From Clostridia bacterium (GTDB taxonomy: Bacteria; Bacillota; Clostridia; TANB77; CAG-508): a stretch of 48,770 nucleotides of DNA. The notes under the pieces are model-generated. The model had not been told where the DNA came from, searched no databases, and saw only the letters and a list, made by a program, of their open reading frames with translations. Shown one piece after another: positions 8,613 to 17,215 of this stretch. Position 1 is the first letter of the stretch. Each line of letters starts with the position of its first letter. The DNA lies in contig JAAWOE010000010.1 of the NCBI GenBank assembly GCA_022799315.1, forward strand, positions 1 to 48,770. Direction: 5' to 3'. Made by a program: the position numbers and the translations under genes.

Positions 8613-9074
8613 TTGGCAAATATAGAAGAAAGAGTAGAAAAGCTTTTGCAATCTAAAATTAATGAATTAGGATATGAACTTTATGATGTAGAATATGCAA
8701 AAGAAGGTAAAAACTACTTTTTACGTATATTTATTGATAAAGATGGTGGGATAGACTTAGAGGACTGTGAGAAAGTAAATGATGGTATTATGGATTTGTT
8801 AGATGAAGCAGATTATATTAAAGAACAATACTTTTTAGAAGTATCTTCTCCAGGAATAGAAAGAGTACTTAGAAAAGAAAAACATTTTGATAGTGCAATG
8901 GGAGAAACTATACAAGTAAAACTGTATAAGCCAGTTGAAAAGAAAAAAGAAATAGAAGGAATTCTTACAGGATATGATGAAGATACAATCACAATGACAT
9001 ATGAAAATGATGAAATATCTGTACCAAAAAACAACATAGCACAAATAAAAACAAAACATAATTGGGACGAATAA
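8613..9074 (+). CDS. rimP: Ribosome maturation factor RimP
   Basis: A 153-residue protein needed for 30S subunit maturation. The N-terminal domain carries ELYDVEYAKEGKNYFLRIFIDK, then the family motif YFLEVSSPGIERVL at residues about 70-84. The C-terminal Sm-like domain ends in NNIAQIKTKHNW. The start is a TTG at 8613, correctly placed behind AGGGAGGAA, and no ATG gives a complete N-terminus. It is the first gene of the conserved rimP-nusA-ylxR-ylxQ-infB operon. Confidence 0.95.
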   Translation: MANIEERVEKLLQSKINELGYELYDVEYAKEGKNYFLRIFIDKDGGIDLEDCEKVNDGIMDLLDEADYIKEQYFLEVSSPGIERVLRKEKHFDSAMGETIQVKLYKPVEKKKEIEGILTGYDEDTITMTYENDEISVPKNNIAQIKTKHNWDE

Positions 9075-9234
9075 AACAAGACTATAAAAGTAGAGGAAAG
9101 GTACCTTTAGCCTCTCGGGGCTGTCACGAAGTGACTGGTGGCTTATAACTTAAATTTAACTCTATTTTTAAATATAAAATTAAAAGTTAGATAATAGAAA
9201 GTAAAAGCTAGAAAGTATGAAATAAATTTCAAAT

Positions 9235-9262
9235 TTCTAACATCCAACTTCTAACATCCAAC
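9235..9262. repeat. Tandem 14-bp repeat in the rimP-nusA gap
   Basis: TTCTAACATCCAAC occurs twice head to tail. The 213-bp gap also holds a hairpin GTCAC/GTGAC near 9122-9134 and A/T-rich low-complexity sequence. No gene is visible. Confidence 0.8.
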
Positions 9263-9287
9263 TTCAAATAAGGGAGGAAAAAGGAAA

Positions 9288-10388
9288 ATGAAAGCAATAG
9301 ACAATAAAGAATTAATTTTAGCATTAGAAGAATTAGAAAATGAGAAAGGAATAAAAAAATCATACTTAATTGAAGCAATTGAAACAGCATTGGTAACAGC
9401 ATACAAAAGAAATTTTGACTCTGCAGAAAATGTAAAAGTAGTAATGGATAATGAAACAGGTGCTGCTCATCTTTATGCTGTAAAAGAAGTAGTTGAAGCA
9501 GTAGAAGATGATAAACTACAAATTAGTTTGGAAAATGCAAAAAAAGTTAGCAAAAAACTAGAAATTGGTGATACAGTAGATATAGAAATGGTACCAAAAG
9601 ATTTTGGTAGAATTGCTGCTCAAACTGCAAAACAAGTTATTATCCAAAAACTAAGAGAAGCAGAAAGAGAAATAATATACACAGAATTTAATGATAGAAA
9701 AGGGGAAATAGTTTCAGGTATTATTCAAAAAGCTGACTCTAACATAGTAGTAATGGATTTAGGAAAACTAGAAGGAATAATGCCAGGGAAAGAACAAATT
9801 CCTACAGAAAAATATAAAGTAAACGATAAAATAAGAGGATATGTACAAGATGTTGTAAAAGGATTAAAAGGAACACCACAAGTAATCGTATCTAGAGCAT
9901 GTCCAGATTTTGTAAGAAAATTATTTGAATTTGAAATACCAGAAATATATGAAGGTTTAATAGAAATAAAAAGCGTATCACGTGACCCTGGTTATAGAAG
10001 TAAAGTTGCAGTATATTCTAACAATGAAAATATTGATCCAGTTGGTTCTTGCGTTGGACAAAAAGGTGTTAGAATTCAAAACATAATTAATGAATTAAAT
10101 GGAGAAAAAATCGATGTAATTGAATGGAATCAAGATCCATCAATATATATTGCAGCAGCTTTACTTCCAGCACAAGTTATGGCAGTAGATATAAAAGAAG
10201 AGGAAAAATTTGCACAAGTTATTGTCCCAGATGACCAATTATCACTAGCTATTGGTAAATCTGGTCAAAATGCAAGACTTGCAGCAAAATTAACTAACTG
10301 GAAGATAGATATTAAATCAGAATCTCAATTTAGAGAAATGATAGCAAGCATGCAAGAAAATGTAGAAGAAAGCGAAGAACAAGAATAA
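9288..10388 (+). CDS. nusA: Transcription termination/antitermination factor NusA
   Basis: A 366-residue protein, the usual Firmicutes length without the C-terminal acidic repeats of proteobacteria. An N-terminal RNA-polymerase-binding domain (KELILALEELENEKG) is followed by an S1 domain near 135-200 (GEIVSGIIQKADSNIVVMDLG). Two KH domains come from about 200 to 345, with DPVGSCVGQKGVRIQNI and the GxxG of LAIGKSGQNARLAAKL. It modulates pausing and termination. It has a strong GGGAGGAAAAAGG binding site and is followed at once by ylxR. Confidence 0.97.
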   Translation: MKAIDNKELILALEELENEKGIKKSYLIEAIETALVTAYKRNFDSAENVKVVMDNETGAAHLYAVKEVVEAVEDDKLQISLENAKKVSKKLEIGDTVDIEMVPKDFGRIAAQTAKQVIIQKLREAEREIIYTEFNDRKGEIVSGIIQKADSNIVVMDLGKLEGIMPGKEQIPTEKYKVNDKIRGYVQDVVKGLKGTPQVIVSRACPDFVRKLFEFEIPEIYEGLIEIKSVSRDPGYRSKVAVYSNNENIDPVGSCVGQKGVRIQNIINELNGEKIDVIEWNQDPSIYIAAALLPAQVMAVDIKEEEKFAQVIVPDDQLSLAIGKSGQNARLAAKLTNWKIDIKSESQFREMIASMQENVEESEEQE

Positions 10389-10409
10389 TTTGTATTGGAG
10401 GCAAAAAGT

Positions 10410-10670
10410 ATGAAAAAAATGCCACAAAGAACATGCATGGGATGTAATGTTAAAAAAGATAAAAATGAATTTATCAGGATTGTAAAAAATAAGAATGGAG
10501 AAATAAATATCGATAAAACTGGAAAGATGCCAGGGCGAGGAGCATATTTATGTGATAATATAGAATGTCTTGAAAAAGCCATAAAAACTAAACGAATAGA
10601 TAAAGTGTTTGAGACACAAATAGAGCAAGACATCTATGAGAAATTAAGAGGTGTAATGATTGATAAATAA
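10410..10670 (+). CDS. ylxR: YlxR family (RnpM) RNA-binding protein
   Basis: An 86-residue protein of the YlxR/DUF448 family with the diagnostic QRTCMGCNVKKDKNEFIRIV near the N-terminus and GRGAYLC near residue 47. In Bacillus the family member RnpM binds and modulates RNase P RNA. The start was chosen as ATG 10410, 8 nt behind TTGGAGG. An in-frame ATG further upstream lies on that binding site. It overlaps ylxQ by 11 bp, so the two are translationally coupled. Confidence 0.93.
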   Translation: MKKMPQRTCMGCNVKKDKNEFIRIVKNKNGEINIDKTGKMPGRGAYLCDNIECLEKAIKTKRIDKVFETQIEQDIYEKLRGVMIDK

Positions 10671-10980
10671 TAGAGTTTTAGGTTTGATTGGCTTGTGTAC
10701 AAAAGCCGGAAAAATATGCTTTGGAACAGATGCATGTACAGACTTAATAATAAAGAAAAAAATAGAACTAGTAATTGTGGCAAATGATGCATCAGATAGG
10801 ACAAAAAGAAATTTTGAGTTTATATGCAATAAAAACAATACAAAAATATGCTTTTTTGGAACAATAGAAAACTTGAGTAAAGCAATAGGAAAAAACAATA
10901 AAGCAGTAATAGGAATAAAAAGTAAAGATTTTGCAAATCAAATAGAGAAAATTATTAATGGGGGTGAAATTATTGGGTAA
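10660..10980 (+). CDS. ylxQ: YlxQ, L7Ae/L30e-type RNA-binding protein
   Basis: A 106-residue protein of the L7Ae superfamily that binds kink-turn RNA. It has [20 protein letters not shown] at the N-terminus and the central [17 protein letters not shown] typical of YlxQ. Its start overlaps the ylxR end and its last codons overlap the infB start region, as in many Firmicutes. Confidence 0.92.
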   Translation: MINNRVLGLIGLCTKAGKICFGTDACTDLIIKKKIELVIVANDASDRTKRNFEFICNKNNTKICFFGTIENLSKAIGKNNKAVIGIKSKDFANQIEKIINGGEIIG

Positions 10981-13900
10981 GATAAAAATACATGAAATAG
11001 CAAAAGAACTTAACTTAACCAGTAAAGAAATTATAGAAAGAGCAACAAAGTTAGGGATTGATGTGAAAAATCATTTAAGTTCTGTAGAAGAAGATGTTGC
11101 TAAAATTTTAAAAGATAGCTTTAAAAAAGTGATTAAAGAAACTAAAACTTCAGAAGAACAAGCATCTAATGAAAAGAAAACAAAAAAAGAAAAAACAGAA
11201 ACACCAGTTATAATAAGAAGAGAAGTTATTATATCTGATGAAGAGATTGCTAAAAAAGAAGAACAAGAGAAAAAGAGAAAACAAGAAGAAAAGAATAAGC
11301 AGGTAGGATTTGTAGAAAGAAATACAAATAAAGATTTTAATATAGTATATAGAAATAAACCAACTAAACCATTAACTGTTAGTGAATTATTTGGTTTAAA
11401 AACTGAGAAAAAAGAAGAAAAGGTAGAAAAAGTAGAAGAAAAACCTAAAGAACAAGTAGAAGTACAAGAAACTAAAGTAACACAAGAGACTAAAAGTGTT
11501 GCTAAAGAACAACCTGTACAAAAACAAGCAGAGTCATCAAATGAGGTAGAAGAAACAAGAAACGTTAGAAATAGTAATTATAGAAATAATAATCAAATCG
11601 GTGGATTTAACAACCAAGGAAGAAACTTTAATAATCAAAATAATAACGGATATAATCAAAACAGAAATAATGGTTATAGAAACAACAACCAAAATGGTGG
11701 ATATAATAACCAAGGAAGAAACTTCAACAATCAAAATAATAATGGATATAACCAAAACAGAAATAATGGTTATAGAAATAATAACCAAAATGGTGGATAT
11801 AATAATCAAGGAAGAAACTTCAATAATCAAAATAATAATGGATATAACCAAAATAGAAATAATGGTTATAGAAACAACGATGGATTTAATAGAAGACCTT
11901 TGGATGAAAAAGGAATTGAAAAAAATATTAAAAACATTATGACAGATGTTGTAGAAAAAGAACAAGTAAGAGAATATAACAAATCTATAGATAAACAAAA
12001 ACAAAATAGATTTGAAGAGAATAAAGCTAAGAAACCTCAAAAACAAAGAAGAGGTGGAGACAACTTCGATGAAGATAAATTAAAAAGCCTAAAACAAAGA
12101 GATAGACTTTCTAATATGTTTGATGAACAAGATGGAGGAATGCTAGATTTTTATGATTTAACAACACAAAGAGGAAAGAAAAACAAAAAGAGAGCTAATA
12201 AACAAGAAGATAGAGTAAAACAAAAAATATTTGAATTAACAGAAATTACAATAACAGACCCAATAACAGTAAAAGACTTTGCTGCTGAAATGAAAAAAAC
12301 AACAGCGGATGTTATTAAAAAGCTATTAGGATTTGGTGTTCTTGCAACAATTAATAATGAAATAGATTTTGATACTGCATTTTTAATTGCCGAGGAATTT
12401 GGAATAACAGCTAAAAAGAAGGAAACAATAACAGAAGAAGATATTCTTTTCGATGATAGTGAAGATAAAGAAACAGATTTGAAACCAAGACCACCAGTTG
12501 TAGTTGTTATGGGACACGTAGATCATGGTAAAACATCACTACTTGATGCTGTAAGACAAACTAATGTTATTGAAGGAGAAGCAGGAGGAATTACACAACA
12601 TATTGGTGCATATAAGGTAAAAATTAAAGATAGAGAAATTACATTCTTAGATACACCAGGACATGAAGCATTTACAAGTATGAGAGCTAGAGGAGCTCAA
12701 GTTACAGATATTGCAATATTAGTAGTTGCAGCAAATGATGGTGTTATGCCTCAAACAATAGAAGCAATAAACCACGCAAAAGCAGCAGAAATTCCAATTA
12801 TAGTAGCATTAAATAAAATTGATGTTGAAGGTGCAAATCCAGAAAAGGTAAAACAAGAACTTACAAAATATGATTTAGTACCAGAAGAATGGGGTGGAGA
12901 TACTATATTTGTTGAAATCTCTGCTAAAAAGAAGCTTAATATTGATACATTACTTGAAATGGTATTGTTAGTGGCTGATATGAAAGAATTAAAAGCAAAT
13001 CCAAACAAACAATCAAAAGGTACAGTATTAGAAGCAAAACTAGATAAAGCAAGAGGACCAGTAGTAAGTATGCTTGTACAACGTGGTACTTTGGATATAG
13101 GAGATACAATTGTAGTTGGTTCTACTATTGGTAGAATTAGAGCAATGACAGATGATAAAGGAAAGAAAGTTAAAAAAGCAGGTCCTTCTACACCAGTAGA
13201 AATTACAGGTTTAACAGAAGTTCCAGAAGCTGGTGATACTTTCTATGAAGTTAAAGATGAAAAAACAGCAAAACATTTAATTGAAAGAAGAAAGAGAACT
13301 CAAAGAGAAAGAGCGATTAATGCTACATCAAGAGTAACATTAAATGATTTATTTAGCCAAATAGAAAAAGGAAATCTAAAGCAATTAAACTTAATTGTAA
13401 AAGCAGATGTTCAAGGTTCTGTAGAAGCGGTTACACAAAGCTTAGAAAAATTAACAAACGAAGAAGTACAAGTAAAAGTAATTCATGCAAATGTTGGTGG
13501 AGTTACAGAATCTGATGTTACACTTGCAAAAGTATCTAACGCAATTATAATTGCATTTAATGTAAGACCAGATCCAATTGCAAAAGATGTTGCAAAAAAA
13601 GAAGAAGTAGAAATAAAACAATATTCTGTTATTTATCAAGCAATAGAAGACGTAGAAGCAGCTATGAAAGGAATGCTTGACCCAGTATATGAAGAAAAAG
13701 TAATAGGTACTGCAGAAATAAGACAAACATTTAAAGTAAGTGGAGTTGGAACAATTGCAGGATGTTATGTAACAGATGGTAAAGTTGCAAGAAATGCTGG
13801 AATAAGAGTAATAAGAGATAATGTTGTTGTTCACGATGGTAAATTAATTTCATTAAAGAGATTTAAGGATGATGCAAAAGAAGTAGCACATGGATATGAG

Positions 13901-13984
13901 TGTGGACTTCAAATTGAAGATTATAACGACATTATTGAAGGCGATACATTAGAAGTATATGTTATGGAAGAAGTCAAAAAATAA
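10973..13984 (+). CDS. infB: Translation initiation factor IF-2
   Basis: About 1003 residues. The N-terminal IF2N domain ([18 protein letters not shown]) is followed by a long low-complexity region. That region includes three 32-residue Asn/Gly repeats at 11579-11866, then a second IF2N-like segment. The GTPase domain starts near residue 510: G1 GHVDHGKT about 514, DTPGH about 560 and NKID about 614. Domains II to IV follow, ending in EVYVMEEV. It delivers initiator tRNA to the 30S subunit. I prefer the TTG at 10973, 6 nt behind GGGGGTGA, over the ATG at 10958, which precedes the binding site. The start overlaps the ylxQ end. Confidence 0.96.
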   Translation: MGKIKIHEIAKELNLTSKEIIERATKLGIDVKNHLSSVEEDVAKILKDSFKKVIKETKTSEEQASNEKKTKKEKTETPVIIRREVIISDEEIAKKEEQEKKRKQEEKNKQVGFVERNTNKDFNIVYRNKPTKPLTVSELFGLKTEKKEEKVEKVEEKPKEQVEVQETKVTQETKSVAKEQPVQKQAESSNEVEETRNVRNSNYRNNNQIGGFNNQGRNFNNQNNNGYNQNRNNGYRNNNQNGGYNNQGRNFNNQNNNGYNQNRNNGYRNNNQNGGYNNQGRNFNNQNNNGYNQNRNNGYRNNDGFNRRPLDEKGIEKNIKNIMTDVVEKEQVREYNKSIDKQKQNRFEENKAKKPQKQRRGGDNFDEDKLKSLKQRDRLSNMFDEQDGGMLDFYDLTTQRGKKNKKRANKQEDRVKQKIFELTEITITDPITVKDFAAEMKKTTADVIKKLLGFGVLATINNEIDFDTAFLIAEEFGITAKKKETITEEDILFDDSEDKETDLKPRPPVVVVMGHVDHGKTSLLDAVRQTNVIEGEAGGITQHIGAYKVKIKDREITFLDTPGHEAFTSMRARGAQVTDIAILVVAANDGVMPQTIEAINHAKAAEIPIIVALNKIDVEGANPEKVKQELTKYDLVPEEWGGDTIFVEISAKKKLNIDTLLEMVLLVADMKELKANPNKQSKGTVLEAKLDKARGPVVSMLVQRGTLDIGDTIVVGSTIGRIRAMTDDKGKKVKKAGPSTPVEITGLTEVPEAGDTFYEVKDEKTAKHLIERRKRTQRERAINATSRVTLNDLFSQIEKGNLKQLNLIVKADVQGSVEAVTQSLEKLTNEEVQVKVIHANVGGVTESDVTLAKVSNAIIIAFNVRPDPIAKDVAKKEEVEIKQYSVIYQAIEDVEAAMKGMLDPVYEEKVIGTAEIRQTFKVSGVGTIAGCYVTDGKVARNAGIRVIRDNVVVHDGKLISLKRFKDDAKEVAHGYECGLQIEDYNDIIEGDTLEVYVMEEVKK
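11579..11866 (+). repeat. Three tandem 96-bp repeats inside infB
   Basis: Each unit encodes 32 residues of the form [20 protein letters not shown] followed by [12 protein letters not shown]. The three copies are nearly identical at DNA level, and a fourth starts and breaks off. They form an Asn/Gly/Arg-rich disordered segment between the N-terminal domain and the GTPase domain. Confidence 0.95.
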
Positions 13985-13987
13985 AAT

Positions 13988-14021
13988 ATTCTAGGTAATG
14001 TCTTAAAACATTACCTAGAAT
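13988..14021. other. Strong hairpin between infB and the next gene
   Basis: A perfect 14-bp stem ATTCTAGGTAATGT / ACATTACCTAGAAT with loop CTTAAA. No T run follows, so it looks more like an RNA processing or stability element inside the operon than a terminator. Confidence 0.6.
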
Positions 14022-14047
14022 AACAAACAAATAGAAGGTAATTGTAA

Positions 14048-14443
14048 ATGGGAAAAAATATGAAAAATGATAAAAAAGCTAGAAATGATGAAGCAGTAAG
14101 AGAAATAAGAGCAAAACAATCACAAAAAAGAAGAGCACAAAAAAGAATCGAAAAAATAAGAGACCATAGAAAAAGAAAACAACAAGAAATGCTGCAGCAA
14201 AAAGAGTCAGAAAAGCAAAATAAAGCAGATGAACAAAATACAAGTGGGATAAAAACAAAACAACAAGAAAGAGAAGGATTTGTAACCTCATTGAGAAAGG
14301 TTGAATGTTATGCACAAAGAGTTGCAGCAGAATGTGCAGAACGAAAAAGAAAAGAAACATATTTAAAATATGTTAATTATGAACCTAAATTGGAACAAGA
14401 TGCTTATTACAGTAAGCAAACCGAAGGAAAGGGAGAAAGGTAA
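14048..14443 (+). CDS. Small highly basic helical protein, unknown function
   Basis: A 131-residue protein rich in Lys, Arg, Gln and Glu. Residues 1-65 are almost entirely charged (for example KKARNDEAVREIRAKQSQKRR) and predicted helical or coiled coil. The C-terminal part (about 75-131) is more ordered (EGFVTSLRKVECYAQRVAAE). I do not recognise a family. It has an AGAAGG binding site and ends directly at the rbfA start, so it is part of the infB-rbfA operon. That location and charge suggest an RNA- or ribosome-binding role, which is inference only. Confidence 0.75.
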   Translation: MGKNMKNDKKARNDEAVREIRAKQSQKRRAQKRIEKIRDHRKRKQQEMLQQKESEKQNKADEQNTSGIKTKQQEREGFVTSLRKVECYAQRVAAECAERKRKETYLKYVNYEPKLEQDAYYSKQTEGKGER

Positions 14444-14827
14444 ATGCCAAAGAATAACACAAGATTTGAAAGGATTAATGAGGAATTAAAAAAGGAGATA
14501 AGTAATATAATTAATTATGAACTTAATAATCCTAATGTAACAGGTCTAATCAGTGTAACAAAAGCAAAAATTACACCTGATTTAAAATATGCAAAAGTAT
14601 ATGTTAGTATATTAAATTCTAAAAATATAAAAGAAACATTAGCAGGATTAAAGAAGTCATCAGGATATATAAGAACAGAAATAGCTAAAAGAATTAATTT
14701 AAGAATAACACCAGAATTAATATTTGAATTAGATGATTCAATAGAATATGGAGCAAAAATTGACTCTATCCTAAAAGATATAATGAAAGATATTAATCCA
14801 GAAAAAACAGATAAAGGAGAAGAATAA
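14444..14827 (+). CDS. rbfA: Ribosome-binding factor A
   Basis: A 127-residue KH-type protein that binds immature 30S subunits. Recognised from RINEELKKEISNIINYEL, then DLKYAKVYVSIL and the C-terminal LRITPELIFELDDSIEYGAKID. It starts immediately after the basic gene and its stop overlaps the nrnA ATG, so the genes are translationally coupled. Confidence 0.95.
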   Translation: MPKNNTRFERINEELKKEISNIINYELNNPNVTGLISVTKAKITPDLKYAKVYVSILNSKNIKETLAGLKKSSGYIRTEIAKRINLRITPELIFELDDSIEYGAKIDSILKDIMKDINPEKTDKGEE

Positions 14828-15777
14828 TGACATTAGACAACATAAAAGAAGAAATAGAAAAAGCAAGTAAAATTGTAATATTAACACATGAATCTCCAGA
14901 TGGAGATGCAGTAGGAAGTTCACTTGCAATGTATAATGCCCTAAAACAGCTAAATAAAAATGTAGACTTAATTATTCCAGAGTATCCAGAAACATTTAGC
15001 TTTCTTTCTGGCTCAGAGAATATAAAAAAAGAAACTGATATACAGCATTATGATGTTGCAATATCTTTAGATGCAACAGATATAAAAAGGCTAAATGGAT
15101 TTGCAAATTATTTTGAAAATGCAAAAGTAACAATTAATATAGATCATCATGGAAGTAATAAAATGTTTGCAGATTATAACTTCGTGAATCCAGATGCGCC
15201 AGCGTGTTGCCAAATATTAATTTTAGTTTTAGAATTTTTAGGTGTTAATATAACAAAAGAAATAGGAACATGTCTACTTGCTGGTATTATTACAGATACA
15301 GGTGGATTTAAATATTCAGGAACATCAAAAGAAACATTTGAATTTACTTCCTGGTTATTAAGTATAGGGGTAAATGTAGCAGATGTTTATAGAAGAGTTT
15401 TGGAAATAAGAACCAAAGGTAATTTTGCTCTAACAAAACTTGTAATAGATAGATTAGAATTTTTAGAAGACGGTAAAATTGCATTTACATATATTACAAA
15501 AGAAGATGAAAAAAATGTTAATGCAAAAAATGGGGATCATGATGGATTAGTAGATATAGGAAGAACTGTAGAAGGTGTTGAGATTTCTATCTTACTAAGA
15601 GAAGCAGATGGATTTTTTAAAGGCTCACTTAGATCAAATGAATATGTTAATGTATCTGATTTATGCATGATGTTTGGTGGGGGAGGACATCCACGTGCTG
15701 CAGGATGCTCTATTCATTTACCACTAGAAGAGGCAAAAGAAAAAATCTTATTAGAAGCAAAAAAACATTTAAAATAA
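14827..15777 (+). CDS. nrnA: DHH-family nanoRNase/pAp phosphatase NrnA
   Basis: A 316-residue DHH/DHHA1 phosphoesterase. The N-terminal domain has ILTHESPDGDAVGSSLA, DVAISLDATD and the DHHGSN motif near residue 105. The C-terminal DHHA1 domain carries the substrate loop FGGGGHPRAAGCS near 278-290. The family degrades 2-5 nt RNA and dephosphorylates pAp with Mn2+. Its ATG overlaps the rbfA stop, and a terminator follows. Confidence 0.94.
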   Translation: MTLDNIKEEIEKASKIVILTHESPDGDAVGSSLAMYNALKQLNKNVDLIIPEYPETFSFLSGSENIKKETDIQHYDVAISLDATDIKRLNGFANYFENAKVTINIDHHGSNKMFADYNFVNPDAPACCQILILVLEFLGVNITKEIGTCLLAGIITDTGGFKYSGTSKETFEFTSWLLSIGVNVADVYRRVLEIRTKGNFALTKLVIDRLEFLEDGKIAFTYITKEDEKNVNAKNGDHDGLVDIGRTVEGVEISILLREADGFFKGSLRSNEYVNVSDLCMMFGGGGHPRAAGCSIHLPLEEAKEKILLEAKKHLK

Positions 15778-15787
15778 AACTGCAACG

Positions 15788-15813
15788 GGTCGATGCTGTC
15801 ATCGACCTTTTTT
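15788..15813 (+). terminator. Terminator after nrnA
   Basis: An 8-bp stem GGTCGATG / CATCGACC, loop CTGT, then six T. It separates nrnA from truB, at least partially. Confidence 0.85.
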
Positions 15814-15833
15814 CTATAACAGGAATTATAAAT

Positions 15834-15856
15834 TGTAGGGGCGATTTTAATCGCCC
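15834..15856. repeat. TGTAGGGG palindromic repeat unit
   Basis: TGTAGGGGCGATT with a TT loop and AATCGCCC forms an 8-bp hairpin of high G+C. It shares the TGTAGGGG head with repeats near 24494 and 27951. Confidence 0.7.
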
Positions 15857-15935
15857 GTGTAACAAGGTATATTAACTAAATGAAATGGTGAGATAGAAAA
15901 AAATATACAATAAAAATCATCTAGGAGAATGAAAT

Positions 15936-16812
15936 ATGGATGGAATTATAGTAATAAATAAAGAAAAAAGTTATACATCACATGATGTTGTAGCTATAGT
16001 AAAGAAAGTTTTAAATGAAAAAGTAGGACATACTGGAACATTAGATCCAAATGCAACAGGAGTATTACCGTTATTAATTGGAAAAGGTACTAGATTATCT
16101 AAATATTTAGTTAATCATGATAAAATATATAAAACCACACTAAAACTTGGAATAAAAACAGATACAGCAGATATAACAGGAAATATAATAGATAGAAAAG
16201 AAGTTAGTGAAGATATATTTGTAGAAGAAAAAATAAATAAGATATTAGCTTCATTTAAGCGGAGAACAAGAACAAATTCCACCAATGTATTCGGCAATTA
16301 AAGTTAACGGAAAAAAATTATATGAGTATGCACGTAAAGGTGAACAGGTAAAAATAGTTCCAAGAAAAATTGAGATATATAATATATATTTAGAAAAATT
16401 TGATTTGCAAAATAAAGAAATTGTGTTTACAGTACAATGTTCTAAGGGATCTTATATAAGAACATTATGTGAAAATGTGGCTGAAAAATTAGGTACAATA
16501 GGATGTATGAAAGAATTAAAAAGAGTACAAGTTGGAAATTTTAATATAGAGCAAGCTGTTACCATAGACGAACTAAAAAATAACAAGAATAGTAAGGAGT
16601 TTATTAGTAAACATTTTATTTCATTTGAACAGCTATTATCTGATAAACAAGAAATAATTTTAGACAATAAACACTTAGATTTGTTTTTAAATGGAGTAAA
16701 ATTAACTAAAAATATACAAGATGACATTTATAGAATTAGAAATGAAAATGGTGATTTTATTGGAACTGGTGAAGCTAAAAATGGCATGTTAAAAAGAGAT
16801 GTAATACTTTAA
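15936..16812 (+). CDS. truB: tRNA pseudouridine(55) synthase TruB, with a +1 frameshift at CGG
   Basis: The two frames together encode about 291 residues, the normal TruB length. The first frame has MDGIIVINKEKSYTSHDVV and GHTGTLDPNATGVLPLLIG with catalytic Asp37. At codon 109 the frame reads TTT AAG CGG AGA and soon stops. Skipping the C at 16260 gives F-K-G-E-Q-E-Q followed by IPPMYSAIKVNGKKLYEYARKG, exactly the family sequence, and continues to a normal C-terminus. TruB converts U55 in the tRNA T-loop. The same CGG-to-GGA shift occurs in three other genes here, so this may be a translated shift rather than a broken gene. RBS AGGAG. Confidence 0.9.
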
Positions 16813-16834
16813 TAGTTATAATTAAGAACAAAGA

Positions 16835-16975
16835 GAGGTATAAGTAATGTTTTATTTATTCTTATGCTCAGCTTCCTCCCACTGATGCTGTAACAATACT
16901 TCGTATTTAACAGCATTCAGCGGTCCCCTTTAAGAGGCTCGCATCTTCAAAACATAAAACATTAACTTATACCTC
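16835..16975. repeat. Long-stem inverted-repeat element or structured RNA (element A)
   Basis: Arms 16835-16855 (GAGGTATAAGTAATGTTTTAT) and 16954-16975 pair over 21 bp with a single bulged base. Inside, ATGCTGT (16885-16891) pairs with ACAGCAT (16910-16916), and AATAC with GTATT, forming a second hairpin. The remaining interior is richer in G+C than its surroundings. It fills the truB/gerA-operon gap between convergent units. It could be a non-autonomous insertion or a structured RNA; the strand is unknown. Confidence 0.6.
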
Positions 16976-17013
16976 TTTTATAAATTTATACTACTAACAA
17001 AAAGTTGTATTTT

Positions 17014-17193
17014 TTAACTGGATAAGTTTATTCTTAAATGTACCAGTATATTTGGAACAATCAAACAAACAACAGAAAGTATCATTATAGATACACCAGC
17101 CACTTTGTTACTGTTTTCTTTAAATTCATAAAATCCATAGTATAAAGTTTTTAAAAATATAAATAAGCTTAAAAGTGCCATTACAATTTTCAT
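17014..17193 (-). CDS. Small two-helix membrane protein of the gerA operon (D-subunit-like)
   Basis: A 59-residue protein starting MKIVMALLSLFIFLKTLYYG, with two hydrophobic helices (about 3-22 and 31-51) separated by a charged turn FYEFKENSNK. A weak AAAGGGAT site precedes the ATG, 23 bp after the gerAC stop, so it is the fourth cistron of the operon. Some GerA-type operons encode a small two-helix 'D' protein that modulates the receptor. The size, topology and position fit that, but sequence identity to a known D subunit is not shown. Confidence 0.65.
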   Translation of the reverse strand: MKIVMALLSLFIFLKTLYYGFYEFKENSNKVAGVSIMILSVVCLIVPNILVHLRINLSS

Positions 17194-17215
17194 AATACCA
17201 TCCCTTTAATAATTC

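Noticed and set aside
9235-9262. Possible CRISPR fragment
   Set aside because: Only two 14-bp units joined without spacers, and no cas genes in the window.
11537-12046. Long open frames on both strands across the infB repeats
   Set aside because: They are shadows created by the Asn-rich A/T repeat. They lack ribosome binding sites and show Ile/Ser or Ile/Thr low-complexity translations.
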